Assembly (NCBI GenBank): GCA_046330285.1
Contig: JAXLSX010000008.1
Span: forward strand, 62,001 to 126,000
DNA: 64,000 nucleotides
Direction of reading: 5' to 3'
Origin: RHKX01 sp046330285
GTDB lineage: Bacteria; Actinomycetota; Thermoleophilia; Solirubrobacterales; 70-9
Positions 24,127-33,747 of the stretch are shown piece by piece. The translations under genes and the position numbers were made by a program. A model generated the notes under the pieces. The model was not told the DNA's origin. It ran no database searches and worked only from the letters and a program-made list of their open reading frames with translations. The stretch's first letter is position 1, and every line of letters starts with the position of its first letter.

Positions 24127-26424
24127 ATGGACGAATACGCCCCTGACACGCTCGATGGGTTCGGACCCGGCGCGCCGATATCGGCGGGTGCGACCGCGGT
24201 CGAGAGCCTGCTTGCGGGGCTGAACCCGGCCCAGGCCGAGGCGGTCGAGCACGGCGAGGGTCCCGTGCTCGTGCTGGCGGGCGCCGGATCGGGCAAGACC
24301 CGGGTGCTGACGCACCGGATCGCCTACTTGCTGGCGACGGGGATGGCGCGGCCGAGCGAGATCCTCGCGATCACCTTCACCAACAAGGCGGCGGGGGAGA
24401 TGAAGGAGCGCGTCGGCGCCCTGACCGGCGCGGCGGCGCGGGTGATGTGGGTGATGACATTCCACTCGGCCTGCGCGCGGATCCTTCGTCAGCACGCCGA
24501 CCGGCTCGCCTACAAGCGCGGCTTCACGATCTACGACGAGGCCGACTCCCGGCGGATGGTCAAGCGCTGCATGGACGAACTCGACATCGATCCGAAGCGG
24601 TTCCCGCCGCGATCGATCAAGGGCCAGATCTCCGGCGCCAAGAACCGGCTCCGCGACGCCGAGACGCTGCGGGAGGAGCAGGGCTCGTTCTTCGAGGCGA
24701 CCGTCGCCGACGTCTACGAGCTCTACGAGAAGCGGATGCACGAAGCCAACGCGATGGACTTCGACGACCTGCTGGTCCGCACCGTCAACCTCTTCGAGCT
24801 CTTCGCCGATCTCCGCGAGCGCTACGCCCACAACTTCCGCCACGTCCTCGTCGACGAGTACCAGGACACCAACCGGGTCCAGTACCGGCTGCTGCAGCTG
24901 CTCACCGGTGAGCACGGCAACCTCTTCGTCGTCGGCGACGAGTCGCAGTCGGTCTACGGGTTTCGCGCCGCCGACATCCGCAACATCCTCGACTTCGAGC
25001 GCGACTTCCCCGAGGCGGCCACAGTCAAGCTCGAGCAGAACTACCGCTCGACCGGGACGATTCTCGACGCCGCCAACGGGCTGATCTCCCACAACCGCGA
25101 CCGCCTCGACAAGAACCTCTGGACCGATGCCGGCCGCGGTGAGCCGGTGACGATCGCCGAGCTCTCCGACGAGCACGAGGAGGCGCGCTGGGTGGCCGGG
25201 GAGATCGACCGCCTCGTCGACGAGCAGGACATCGGCCGCGACGACGTCGCCGTCTTCTACCGGACCAACGCCCAGAGCCGGGTGCTCGAGGACACGCTCG
25301 TCCGCTTCGACGTGCCCTACCAGGTGATCGGCGGGACGAAGTTCTACGAGCGGGCCGAGATCCGCGACGCGATCGCCTATCTGAGCGTGCTCGCGAACCC
25401 CGACGACACCGTCTCCCTGACCCGGATCATCAACTCGCCGCGGCGCGGGATCGGCAACACGTCGGAGGGCCGGGTGCTCGGCTGGGCCAACACCACCGGC
25501 GTCACCCCGCTCGAGGCGGTCGCCGACGCCGACGCCATCCCCGGGCTCGGCGCCGCTGCGCGGAAGGCCGTCGGCCGTTTCGGCGAGCTGATCGCGAGCC
25601 TGACCGAGCGCGCCGAGCGCCGCGGTCCGGTCGCCGAGCTGCTCGAGTCCGTCCTCTCGGAGTCCGGCTACATCGAGGCGCTGGAGGCCGAGCGGACGAT
25701 CGAGGCCGAGGGCCGGATCGAGAACCTGCAGGAGCTGATCGGGATGGCGGCGGAGTTCGACGCCAATCGCGAGCTCGAGGGGGAGGGGGAGCTGACGCCG
25801 CTGGAGGAGTTCCTCGAGCAGATCTCGCTGATCAACGAGCAGGACGCACTCACCGACGACGCCACCAAGGTGACGCTGATGACGCTCCACAACGCCAAGG
25901 GCCTCGAGTACAAGGCCGTGTTCATGATCGGCTGCGAGGACGGCGTCTTCCCCCATTCGCGCTCGATCGACGAAGGCAACCTCGAGGAGGAGCGGCGGCT
26001 CTGTTACGTCGGGCTGACCCGTGCCCGCGAATTCCTGACCCTCACCTACGCCCGCCGCCGCAGCCTCTTCGGCTCGCAGGGCGCCGGGATCCCGTCGCGA
26101 TTCCTCGGCGAGATCCCCGACCACCTGGTCGAGCGTCACAGCGCCGTCCCGGCGACCACCGGATGGGGGTCGGGCGGCAGTTTCGGAGGCGGTTTCGGCG
26201 GGACCTTCGGCAGCTCCGGGCCGGGTGCCCTGAATGAGCCCGCCGGGGCAGGTGCGGGTACGGCACTGGAGCTGACGGTCGGCGACGACGTCGTCCACGC
26301 CTCGTTCGGCGAGGGCGTGGTCACCGCGGTCGAGCCCGGGAACGTCGTGGTCGTGCGGTTCCGCAGCGGCGGCGGCGACCGCAAGCTCATGGCCGACTAC
26401 GCCCCCATCCAAAAGGCGTCCTGA
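24127..26424 (+). CDS. pcrA: ATP-dependent DNA helicase PcrA/UvrD
   Basis: SF1A 3'-5' helicase for nucleotide excision repair and for clearing RNA polymerase and recombination intermediates; 765 residues. Motifs in order: Q-motif LNPAQAEAVEH, Walker A AGAGSGKTR, TFTNKAAGEM, FHSACARIL, DEYQDTN, GDESQSVYGFR, QNYRS, and VTLMTLHNAKGLEYKAVF. A Gly-rich linker precedes a C-terminal small domain (VGDDVVHASFGEGVV...), the RNA-polymerase-binding tail typical of PcrA. folD begins one base after the stop, so the two are in one operon. Confidence 0.94.
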   Translation: MDEYAPDTLDGFGPGAPISAGATAVESLLAGLNPAQAEAVEHGEGPVLVLAGAGSGKTRVLTHRIAYLLATGMARPSEILAITFTNKAAGEMKERVGALTGAAARVMWVMTFHSACARILRQHADRLAYKRGFTIYDEADSRRMVKRCMDELDIDPKRFPPRSIKGQISGAKNRLRDAETLREEQGSFFEATVADVYELYEKRMHEANAMDFDDLLVRTVNLFELFADLRERYAHNFRHVLVDEYQDTNRVQYRLLQLLTGEHGNLFVVGDESQSVYGFRAADIRNILDFERDFPEAATVKLEQNYRSTGTILDAANGLISHNRDRLDKNLWTDAGRGEPVTIAELSDEHEEARWVAGEIDRLVDEQDIGRDDVAVFYRTNAQSRVLEDTLVRFDVPYQVIGGTKFYERAEIRDAIAYLSVLANPDDTVSLTRIINSPRRGIGNTSEGRVLGWANTTGVTPLEAVADADAIPGLGAAARKAVGRFGELIASLTERAERRGPVAELLESVLSESGYIEALEAERTIEAEGRIENLQELIGMAAEFDANRELEGEGELTPLEEFLEQISLINEQDALTDDATKVTLMTLHNAKGLEYKAVFMIGCEDGVFPHSRSIDEGNLEEERRLCYVGLTRAREFLTLTYARRRSLFGSQGAGIPSRFLGEIPDHLVERHSAVPATTGWGSGGSFGGGFGGTFGSSGPGALNEPAGAGAGTALELTVGDDVVHASFGEGVVTAVEPGNVVVVRFRSGGGDRKLMADYAPIQKAS

Positions 26425-26425
26425 G

Positions 26426-27310
26426 ATGGCTGCCGAGGTTCTCGACGGGAAGGCGATCGCCGCCGCTTTGCGTGAGCGCGTCGCCGACGTCGTCGCGCGG
26501 CGGGTCGCCGCCGGCGGCCGGGCGCCGGGCCTTGCGACCGTGCTGGTCGGCGACGACCCGGCTTCGCACGTCTACGTCGGCAGCAAGCGCAAAGCCTGCG
26601 CCGAGGCCGGGATCCGCTCGATCCACCACGAGCTCTCCGGCGACGTCGTCGAGCAGGAGCTGCTCGACCTCGTCGCGGCCCTCGACCGCGATCCCGAGGT
26701 CGACGGGATCCTCGTCCAGATGCCCCTGCCCGAGCACATCGACCAGGACCTGGTGCTCGCCGAGATCTCAGCCGGAAAGGACGTCGACGGGCTGACGCCG
26801 ATCAACGCCGGCCACCTCGCGCAGGGCCGGATCGGCGTCCGCGAGGCGCTCGATCTCGAATCGGACGAGCCACTGGTCGGCCTCGTGCCCTGCACCCCCG
26901 CCGGGGTGATCGAGATCCTCGACCGCTCGGGCGTCGAGCTCGCCGGCGCGAACGCGGTCGTCGTCGGCCGCTCGATCCTCGTCGGCCGTCCGATGGCCAG
27001 CCTGCTCGTCAACGCCCACGCGACCGTGACGGTCTGCCACTCCCGGACCCGCGACCTCGCCGACGTCTGCCGCCGGGCCGATGTCCTGATCGCGGCAGTC
27101 GGGCGGCCCGAGATGGTCGGCGCCGACTGGGTCAAGCCGGGGGCGACGGTGATCGACGTCGGCATGAACCGGACCGAGGCGGGCCTCGTCGGCGACGTCG
27201 ACTACGCAGCCGCCTCCGAGGTCGCCGCCCGGATCACTCCGGTGCCCGGCGGAGTCGGGCCGATGACGATCGCGATGCTCCTCGCGAACACCGTCCGCGC
27301 CTCTCGCTGA
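26426..27310 (+). CDS. folD: Bifunctional methylenetetrahydrofolate dehydrogenase/cyclohydrolase
   Basis: Interconverts 5,10-methylene-, methenyl- and 10-formyl-THF, supplying one-carbon units for purine and formyl-Met-tRNA synthesis. The 294-residue protein has the catalytic YVGSKRKAC motif with the active-site Lys, GILVQMPLPEHI, the DVDGLTPIN segment, VVVGRSILVGRPMA of the NADP site and the C-terminal TPVPGGVGPMTIAML. The ATG lies one base after the pcrA stop; expression is probably coupled. Confidence 0.96.
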   Translation: MAAEVLDGKAIAAALRERVADVVARRVAAGGRAPGLATVLVGDDPASHVYVGSKRKACAEAGIRSIHHELSGDVVEQELLDLVAALDRDPEVDGILVQMPLPEHIDQDLVLAEISAGKDVDGLTPINAGHLAQGRIGVREALDLESDEPLVGLVPCTPAGVIEILDRSGVELAGANAVVVGRSILVGRPMASLLVNAHATVTVCHSRTRDLADVCRRADVLIAAVGRPEMVGADWVKPGATVIDVGMNRTEAGLVGDVDYAAASEVAARITPVPGGVGPMTIAMLLANTVRASR

Positions 27311-27334
27311 GCGGATTCCGGGTGGGACCGGGTG

Positions 27335-27340
27335 TAGGGT
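27335..27340 (+). promoter_or_regulatory. -10 box TAGGGT
   Basis: TAGGGT lies 52 bases before the TTG start at 27393. This gene therefore has a real leader, and accordingly a Shine-Dalgarno sequence, unlike its leaderless neighbours. Confidence 0.45.
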
Positions 27341-27392
27341 GCCCGCGAACGGGGCCGACAGGGACCCCTCAACCCCAACAGGGAGAAGTCCA

Positions 27393-27926
27393 TTGGATAC
27401 AAACAGGCTCAACCAGGGGGAGATGATCGCCGCCGTTTCGGCGCTCCTGCTCCTCATCGTGATGTTCATCTTCACCTGGTTCAGCGTCGACCTGGGAGAC
27501 AACGATCTGCTCTCGGCGTCGGGCGTGGACACGGGCGCGAACGCTTGGCAGGCCTTCGGCTTCATCGACATCGTCCTGTTCGTGACGATCATCGTCGCCA
27601 TCGGCGGCGCGCTGATCACCGCGAACGCACAGAGCGTCAACACGCCGGTCGCCATCAGCGCGATCACGACCGCGCTCGGGATCCTCAGCGTCCTGCTGAT
27701 CCTCTTCCGGATCATCAGCCCGCCCGGTTCCGGCGACATCCCCGACGGCTTCGACATCTCGATCAGCCGCGGAATCGGCGTCTGGCTCGGGTTGATCCTC
27801 GCCGGCGCGATCACCTACGGCGGCTGGCGCGCCATGCAGGAGGAGGGCACCTCCTTCGGCGATCAGGCCAACCGCGTGCAGGGCGGAGGCGACCCGCCGC
27901 CCCCGCCGCCGCCCCCGGCCAACTGA
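27393..27926 (+). CDS. Four-helix membrane protein with proline tail
   Basis: A 177-residue protein with four predicted membrane helices (about residues 12-30, 57-77, 85-106 and 129-146) and a cytosol-like tail ending in a run of eight prolines broken only by the final AN. The TTG at 27393 is preferred because GGGAGAAG lies five to six bases upstream; a GTG at 27339 overlaps the promoter. No family recognised. It is followed by a strong terminator, so it is monocistronic. Confidence 0.68.
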   Translation: MDTNRLNQGEMIAAVSALLLLIVMFIFTWFSVDLGDNDLLSASGVDTGANAWQAFGFIDIVLFVTIIVAIGGALITANAQSVNTPVAISAITTALGILSVLLILFRIISPPGSGDIPDGFDISISRGIGVWLGLILAGAITYGGWRAMQEEGTSFGDQANRVQGGGDPPPPPPPPAN

Positions 27927-27949
27927 GCCGGGGCTGACAGCAGCCTGAT

Positions 27950-27990
27950 GACGGCCGTCCGGTCCCACGACCGGGCGGCCGTCGTCGTTT
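27950..27990 (+). terminator. Strong intrinsic terminator
   Basis: A 15-bp stem, GACGGCCGTCCGGTC (27950-27964) with GACCGGGCGGCCGTC (27969-27983), has a CCAC loop and one G-T pair, and is followed by GTCGTTT. The best terminator in the window. Confidence 0.85.
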
Positions 27991-28029
27991 CGGCGCCGGG
28001 AGCTCAGGGCGGCACCCGCGCCCCGCTCC

Positions 28030-28035
28030 TACAAT
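28030..28035 (+). promoter_or_regulatory. -10 box TACAAT before gatCAB
   Basis: TACAAT overlaps an upstream ATG at 28034, making that ATG an unlikely start; it ends ten bases before the ATG at 28046. Confidence 0.5.
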
Positions 28036-28045
28036 GCCCGCGCAG

Positions 28046-28330
28046 ATGATCGATCGCGAGCAGGTCCTCCACATCGCCCGGCTGGCCCGGCTCCGCCTCG
28101 ACGAGGACGAGGTCGAGCGGATGGCCCAGGAGCTCTCGGGCATCCTCGAGCACGTCGAGACGATCGGTTCCCTCGACCTCGAAGGGGTCGAGCCGACCTC
28201 CCACGTCGTCGCTCTCGAGAACGTGATGCGCGCTGACGTGCCGGCGCCGAGTCTGGATCGCGACCGCGCCCTGGCCGGAGCGCCCGACAGCTCCGACGGC
28301 TCCTTCCGCGTCCCCTCGCCGCAGGCGTGA
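28046..28330 (+). CDS. gatC: Asp/Glu-tRNA amidotransferase subunit C
   Basis: Small clamp subunit that wraps GatA and GatB in the GatCAB complex. The 94-residue product begins MIDREQVLHIARLARLRL, the typical GatC N-terminus, followed by LSGILEHVETI and the LENVMRADVP motif. A start four codons earlier is possible but would lie inside the -10 box. The stop overlaps the gatA start (GTGA), so the three gat genes are translationally coupled. Confidence 0.93.
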   Translation: MIDREQVLHIARLARLRLDEDEVERMAQELSGILEHVETIGSLDLEGVEPTSHVVALENVMRADVPAPSLDRDRALAGAPDSSDGSFRVPSPQA

Positions 28331-29768
28331 GCGACGCGCGCCTACTGACGGTCGCCGAGGGCCTCGGCGAGATCGCGGCGGGCAATCTGTCGGCCGACGA
28401 ATGGTTCGACGCCTACGCGGCGACGCCGGACGAGCTCGGCGCCTACCTCTGGCGTCCTGACGGCGAACGCGGCCCCGAGCCCACGGGCAAGGGCGAACTC
28501 GCGGGCGTCCCGGTGGCGATCAAGGACATCTTCTGCATCGAGGGCCTCCCGGCCACCGCCGGCTCGCGGATCCTCGAGGGTTACGTGCCGCCCTACACCG
28601 CCACGGCGGTCGAGCGGCTGCTCGCGGAGGGCGCCCGCGTCCTCGGCAAGACGAACATGGACGAGTTCGCGATGGGTTCCTCGAACGAGAACTCGGCCTT
28701 CGGCGACGTCCGCAACCCCTGGGACACCGCGCGGGTTCCCGGCGGCTCCTCGGGCGGATCCGCCGCCGTCGTGGCCGGCGGCCTCGCGCCGTGCTCGCTC
28801 GGCACCGACACCGGCGGCTCGATCCGCCAGCCGGCCGCCCTCTGCGGCGTGGTCGGCATGAAGCCGACCTACGGATCGATCTCGCGCTCGGGGATGATCG
28901 CCTTCGCCTCCTCGCTCGACCAGTGCGGCCCCTTCACGCGCGACGTCACCGACGCGGCGCTGCTGCTGGCGGCGCTCGGCGGCCGCGACGAGCGGGACTC
29001 GACCTCGATCGGCTTCCCGGAGCCGATCGCGATGCCCTCCCGCGAGGACCTGAAAGGCCTCCGGATCGGCGTCCCGAGGGAGCTGACCAGCGACGCCGAG
29101 GGAATCGAGCCGGGCGTCCGTGAAGTCTTCGACCGCACCGTCTCGCTCTGTGAGGAGCTCGGCGCCGAGATCGCGGAGACCGGCCTGCCGAACGCGAGCC
29201 ACGGCATCTCCGCCTACTACGTGCTCGCGCCGGCCGAGGCGTCGGCCAACCTCGCGCGCTACGACGGAGTCAGGTTCGGCCAGCGGGTCGAGGCCGACTC
29301 GCTCGACGAGATGTACGAGCTGACCCGCTCCGCCGGCTTCGGCCCCGAGGTCAAGCGCCGGATCATGCTCGGGACCTACGCGCTCTCCTCGGGCTTCTAC
29401 GACGCCTACTACGGCAGCGCCCAGCGGGTCCGCACGCTGATCGCGCGCGACTTCGCCGCGGCGTTCGACGACTTCGATCTGTTGATCACCCCGACCTCGC
29501 CGTCGGTCGCTTTCGAGCTCGGCTCCCGCGCCGCCGACCCGCTGGCGATGTACATGTCCGACTACTGCACGGTCCCGATGTCGCTCGCCGGGATCCCGGC
29601 GATCTCGATTCCCGCCGGGCTGGCGCCACCGGCTGAGGGCGGACCCGAGCTGCCGGTTGGCCTGCAGATCGCCGGTCCCGCGTTCAGCGAGTCGCTGATC
29701 CTCGATGCGGCACATGCGATCGAGGGCGCCGTCGGCTTCGACCACCGGCCGAAGCTGGGGGAGGCCTC

Positions 29769-29772
<4 letters not shown>
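28327..29772 (+). CDS. gatA: Asp/Glu-tRNA amidotransferase subunit A
   Basis: The glutaminase subunit: it releases ammonia from glutamine and channels it to GatB for converting Glu-tRNA(Gln) or Asp-tRNA(Asn). The 481-residue amidase-signature protein has the catalytic Lys in VPVAIKDIF and the Ser-cis-Ser-Lys core in GGSSGGSAAVVAG and GTDTGGSIRQPA. GTG start, four-base overlap with gatC; a four-base overlap also joins it to gatB. Confidence 0.96.
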
Positions 29773-31208
<1,436 letters not shown>

Positions 31209-31235
31209 CCGGCCGGAGCTTGTGCCAACCGCTGC

Positions 31236-31254
31236 TTGTAACGCAACGTTACAA
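31236..31254. promoter_or_regulatory. Perfect operator-like palindrome over the ndh promoter
   Basis: TTGTAACG and CGTTACAA form an 8-bp perfect inverted repeat around CAA. The left arm coincides with a TTGTAA -35-like element 18 bases before the TACGGT -10 box (31260-31265), so a bound repressor would block RNA polymerase. A further GTTAC half-site follows at 31258-31262. It does not match the Rex consensus. A TetR gene lies 1.6 kb downstream. Confidence 0.6.
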
Positions 31255-31259
31255 AGTGT

Positions 31260-31265
31260 TACGGT
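31260..31265 (+). promoter_or_regulatory. -10 box TACGGT before ndh
   Basis: TACGGT ends six bases before the ndh ATG; no Shine-Dalgarno. Confidence 0.55.
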
Positions 31266-31271
31266 GACCGC

Positions 31272-32588
31272 ATGGCTCACAACGTCGTCATCGCTGGAGG
31301 GGGATTCGCCGGGGCGAACGCGGCGCGGGAGCTCGAGCGGCTGCTGCCGAAGCAGTCGGCCCGGCTCGTCCTCGTCAACGACGTCAACTTCATGCTCTAC
31401 ACGCCGCTGCTGCCCGAGGCGGCGGCGGGAATGCTCGAGCCGCGGCACGTGGTCACGCCGCTCCGCGACCTGCTCAAGCGCACCTACCTGCGGATGGGCG
31501 CGGTCAGCGCTCACGACCCGGCGGCGCGCACCGTCGAGCTGACCACCCACGACGGCGAGATCGAGGAGCTTCCCTACGACCAGCTGCTGGTGGCATTCGG
31601 ATCGGTCAGCCGTTCGCTGCCGGTGCCCGGTCTCGATCAGCACGCGATCGGCTTCAAGAGCCTCGCCGACGCGATCTGGATTCGCAATCACCTCGTCGAG
31701 ACCCTCGAGGAGGCCAACGCGACCGAGGACCCCGCCCGGCGCGAGGCGCTCCTCACCTACGTCTTCGTCGGCGGCGGCTACGCGGGCCTCGAGGCGCTGG
31801 CCGAGCTCCAGGACTTCGCCGCCGACGCGATCCAGCGCTATCCGCGCGCCCGCCTGCACGGGATGAAGTGGGTGCTGGTCGAGGCGGCCGAGCGCGTACT
31901 GCCGGAGATCGACGCCGGCCTCGCCGAGTACGCCTGCGGCGAGCTCCGCGGCCGCGGGATCGACATCCGCCTCGGGACGACGCTGAGCCGCGTCGAGGCC
32001 GACCGCGTCGAGCTCTCGACCGGGGAGATCCTGCCGGCCCGCACCGTCGTCTGGACCGCCGGAGTCACCTCGCACCCGAGCCTGCGGGCGATGCAGCTGC
32101 CGCTCGACGAGCGCGGTCGCGTCCCGGTCGACGACCACCTTGCCGTCGCCGGGTTCGAGGGTGTCTATGCCGCCGGCGACTGCGCCGCGGTGCCCGACCC
32201 CGACGGCGGCCTCTGCCCGCCGACGGCTCAGCACGCGATCCGTCAGGCGCGTGTCGCCGCGCGGAACATCGCCGCCAACCTCGGCGTCGGCCGCCCTGAG
32301 CCCTTCACCTATCGCAGCCGTGGGGCCTTCGTGAACCTCGGCCGCTACAAGGCCGTCGCCAGCGTTCCCGGCGGCGTCACCCTCTCCGGCTTCCCGGCCT
32401 GGTGGGCGGCACGGACCTACCACGTCAGCCAGATCCCGGGCGCCGCGCGGAAGCTCCGGGCCGTCGCCGACTGGACGATCGGGCTGCCGTTCCGCCGCGA
32501 CACCGCCGAGGTCGGCTCGATCGGCCATCCGCGGCCGCTGCGCGAAGAGGTCTACGAGCGCGGCGGCAGCCACCGGCCGCTCGGCTGA
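31272..32588 (+). CDS. ndh: Type II NADH:quinone oxidoreductase (NDH-2)
   Basis: Membrane-peripheral flavoprotein that passes electrons from NADH to menaquinone without pumping protons. The 438-residue protein has an N-terminal FAD motif VVIAGGGFAGANAAREL, the NAD-binding VFVGGGYAGLEALAEL near residue 165, the late FAD motif GVYAAGDCAAVP, and a C-terminal amphipathic segment (FPAWWAARTYHVSQIPG) that likely docks on the membrane. The related dihydrolipoamide-like fold allows other substrates, but the arrangement is that of NDH-2. The men cluster a few kilobases away would supply its quinone. Probably repressor-controlled through the 19-bp palindrome at its promoter. Confidence 0.88.
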   Translation: MAHNVVIAGGGFAGANAARELERLLPKQSARLVLVNDVNFMLYTPLLPEAAAGMLEPRHVVTPLRDLLKRTYLRMGAVSAHDPAARTVELTTHDGEIEELPYDQLLVAFGSVSRSLPVPGLDQHAIGFKSLADAIWIRNHLVETLEEANATEDPARREALLTYVFVGGGYAGLEALAELQDFAADAIQRYPRARLHGMKWVLVEAAERVLPEIDAGLAEYACGELRGRGIDIRLGTTLSRVEADRVELSTGEILPARTVVWTAGVTSHPSLRAMQLPLDERGRVPVDDHLAVAGFEGVYAAGDCAAVPDPDGGLCPPTAQHAIRQARVAARNIAANLGVGRPEPFTYRSRGAFVNLGRYKAVASVPGGVTLSGFPAWWAARTYHVSQIPGAARKLRAVADWTIGLPFRRDTAEVGSIGHPRPLREEVYERGGSHRPLG

Positions 32589-32606
32589 GCGGGCCGCGGC
32601 GCCATC

Positions 32607-32612
32607 TAACCT
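32607..32612 (+). promoter_or_regulatory. -10 box TAACCT
   Basis: TAACCT ends six bases before the ATG at 32619; no Shine-Dalgarno. Confidence 0.5.
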
Positions 32613-32618
32613 GCGCCC

Positions 32619-32912
32619 ATGGCCTACCTCGTCATCTGCGTCTGCTTCGGGTTCGCCACCGGAGCCGTCGGCCGGGCGAAGGGCATGAGCTTCTTCATCT
32701 GGTTCGTCATCGGCGGCGTCCTGCCGCTGCTCGGGCTGATCGCGGTCGTGCTCGCCCGGCGCGAGCAGGCCGAACCCGAGCGCCGCTGCCCGCGCTGCGG
32801 CGCCGTCCACAAGCTCTACGTGCAGGTCTGCAACCGCTGCGGCGAGGACATGTACCTGCCCGATCCCTCGGAGGTCAGGCAGGGACCCGACCTGCGCGCG
32901 CGCGGCTCCTGA
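32619..32912 (+). CDS. Small membrane protein with zinc ribbon, 97 aa
   Basis: Two hydrophobic helices (about residues 2-16 and 24-46) are followed by a cytosolic zinc ribbon with two CxxC knuckles (CPRC and CNRC) twelve residues apart. The tail is polar and ends LRARGS. The architecture recalls small hypothetical membrane proteins whose function is unknown. Its own -10 box suggests independent transcription from ndh. The TetR gene ends eight bases downstream on the other strand. Confidence 0.75.
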   Translation: MAYLVICVCFGFATGAVGRAKGMSFFIWFVIGGVLPLLGLIAVVLARREQAEPERRCPRCGAVHKLYVQVCNRCGEDMYLPDPSEVRQGPDLRARGS

Positions 32913-32919
32913 GGGGCGC

Positions 32920-33564
32920 TCACGCGGGCTCGGGGGCCGCGGCTTCGCGGCCGGGCGCGAGCTCGTAGGCGAGCACGCCCCTGAGCAGCTCGCGAGCCCG
33001 GCTCTCCTCGAGGCCGCCCGAGAGCAGCCTCGTGCAGAGCCCGTCGACCAGCGACACCAGGACGTCGGCCGCCGCCTCGGCGTCGACGTCCCCCCGGACC
33101 GACCCGTCGGCGATGCCGGACTCGATCGCTCCGGAGACCTCGGCGCTCCACTCGGCCATCACCCGGTGGGCCTCCTCACGAAGCTCGGGGTCGAAGACGG
33201 CAGACGCCATGACCTCGCCCCAGACGACGGCGTTGTTGCGGATGGCGGGCTCCTCGGAGAGCTCAGCGAGGAGGGCGGTCTCGATCGCCTCGTAGGCGTT
33301 CGCGGCGTCCTCGACCGACCGCAACGCCGACGACGGCGCCAGCTCGCCGGCATGGGCGAGGGCGGCCCTGATCAGTCCGTGGCGATCGTCGAAGTGGTAG
33401 TAGAGGAGCGGCGGCGAGACGCCGGCGTCGGCGGCCACCTCCTCGACCCGGAAGCCGCGGACTCCCTTCTGCGCGATCTCGCGCACCGCGGCGCCGAGAA
33501 TCGCCTCCCTCTTGTCACGCGCCGGAGCCTCCTCCACGTCCTGCGCGCGCACACGCTTGGACAT
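32920..33564 (-). CDS. TetR family transcriptional regulator
   Basis: A 214-residue repressor-type protein. The N-terminal HTH spans about residues 18-64 (ILGAAVREIAQKGVRGFRVEEVAADAGVSPPLLYYHFDDRHGLIRAAL). The all-helical remainder is the ligand and dimer domain; its C-terminal pattern (ADVLVSLVDGLCTRLLSG) resembles BetI/AcrR-type members. Ligand and targets unknown. The ndh promoter palindrome is a candidate site, though no similar palindrome lies before tetR itself. A TAGGCT box ends seven bases before its ATG. Confidence 0.9.
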   Translation of the reverse strand: MSKRVRAQDVEEAPARDKREAILGAAVREIAQKGVRGFRVEEVAADAGVSPPLLYYHFDDRHGLIRAALAHAGELAPSSALRSVEDAANAYEAIETALLAELSEEPAIRNNAVVWGEVMASAVFDPELREEAHRVMAEWSAEVSGAIESGIADGSVRGDVDAEAAADVLVSLVDGLCTRLLSGGLEESRARELLRGVLAYELAPGREAAAPEPA

Positions 33565-33571
33565 GGCGGCG

Positions 33572-33577
33572 AGCCTA
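33572..33577 (-). promoter_or_regulatory. -10 box TAGGCT before tetR
   Basis: Minus-strand TAGGCT, seven bases before the ATG at 33564; no Shine-Dalgarno. Confidence 0.5.
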
Positions 33578-33643
33578 GTCGAGCCGGGCGGCAGAGGTCG
33601 TGCCGCCGTGTGAAAAGCGCCGAGGAGCCCCGGAAACCGCTGT

Positions 33644-33747
33644 TACACTTGTATGCAGCCGCGCATCGACCTGCCTGACTACGCGCTGGGCACGAGTCGG
33701 TCGCGGCATTCGCACCCCGTTTTCCAAGCACCACCCGGAGGTAATCG
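33644..33747 (+). promoter_or_regulatory. Promoter and leader of ilvB
   Basis: A TACACT box (33644-33649) implies a transcript of about 90 bases before ilvB. The leader ends in CGGAGG, a strong Shine-Dalgarno, seven bases before the ATG. I looked for a branched-chain-rich leader peptide: the only frame, from an ATG at 33653, has no such bias and no stop before ilvB, so attenuation is not evident. Confidence 0.5.

Noticed and set aside
31236..31254. Rex (NADH/NAD sensor) site before ndh
   Set aside because: Rex sites read TTGTGA-n6-TCACAA; here the arms are TTGTAACG/CGTTACAA with a 3-base centre.
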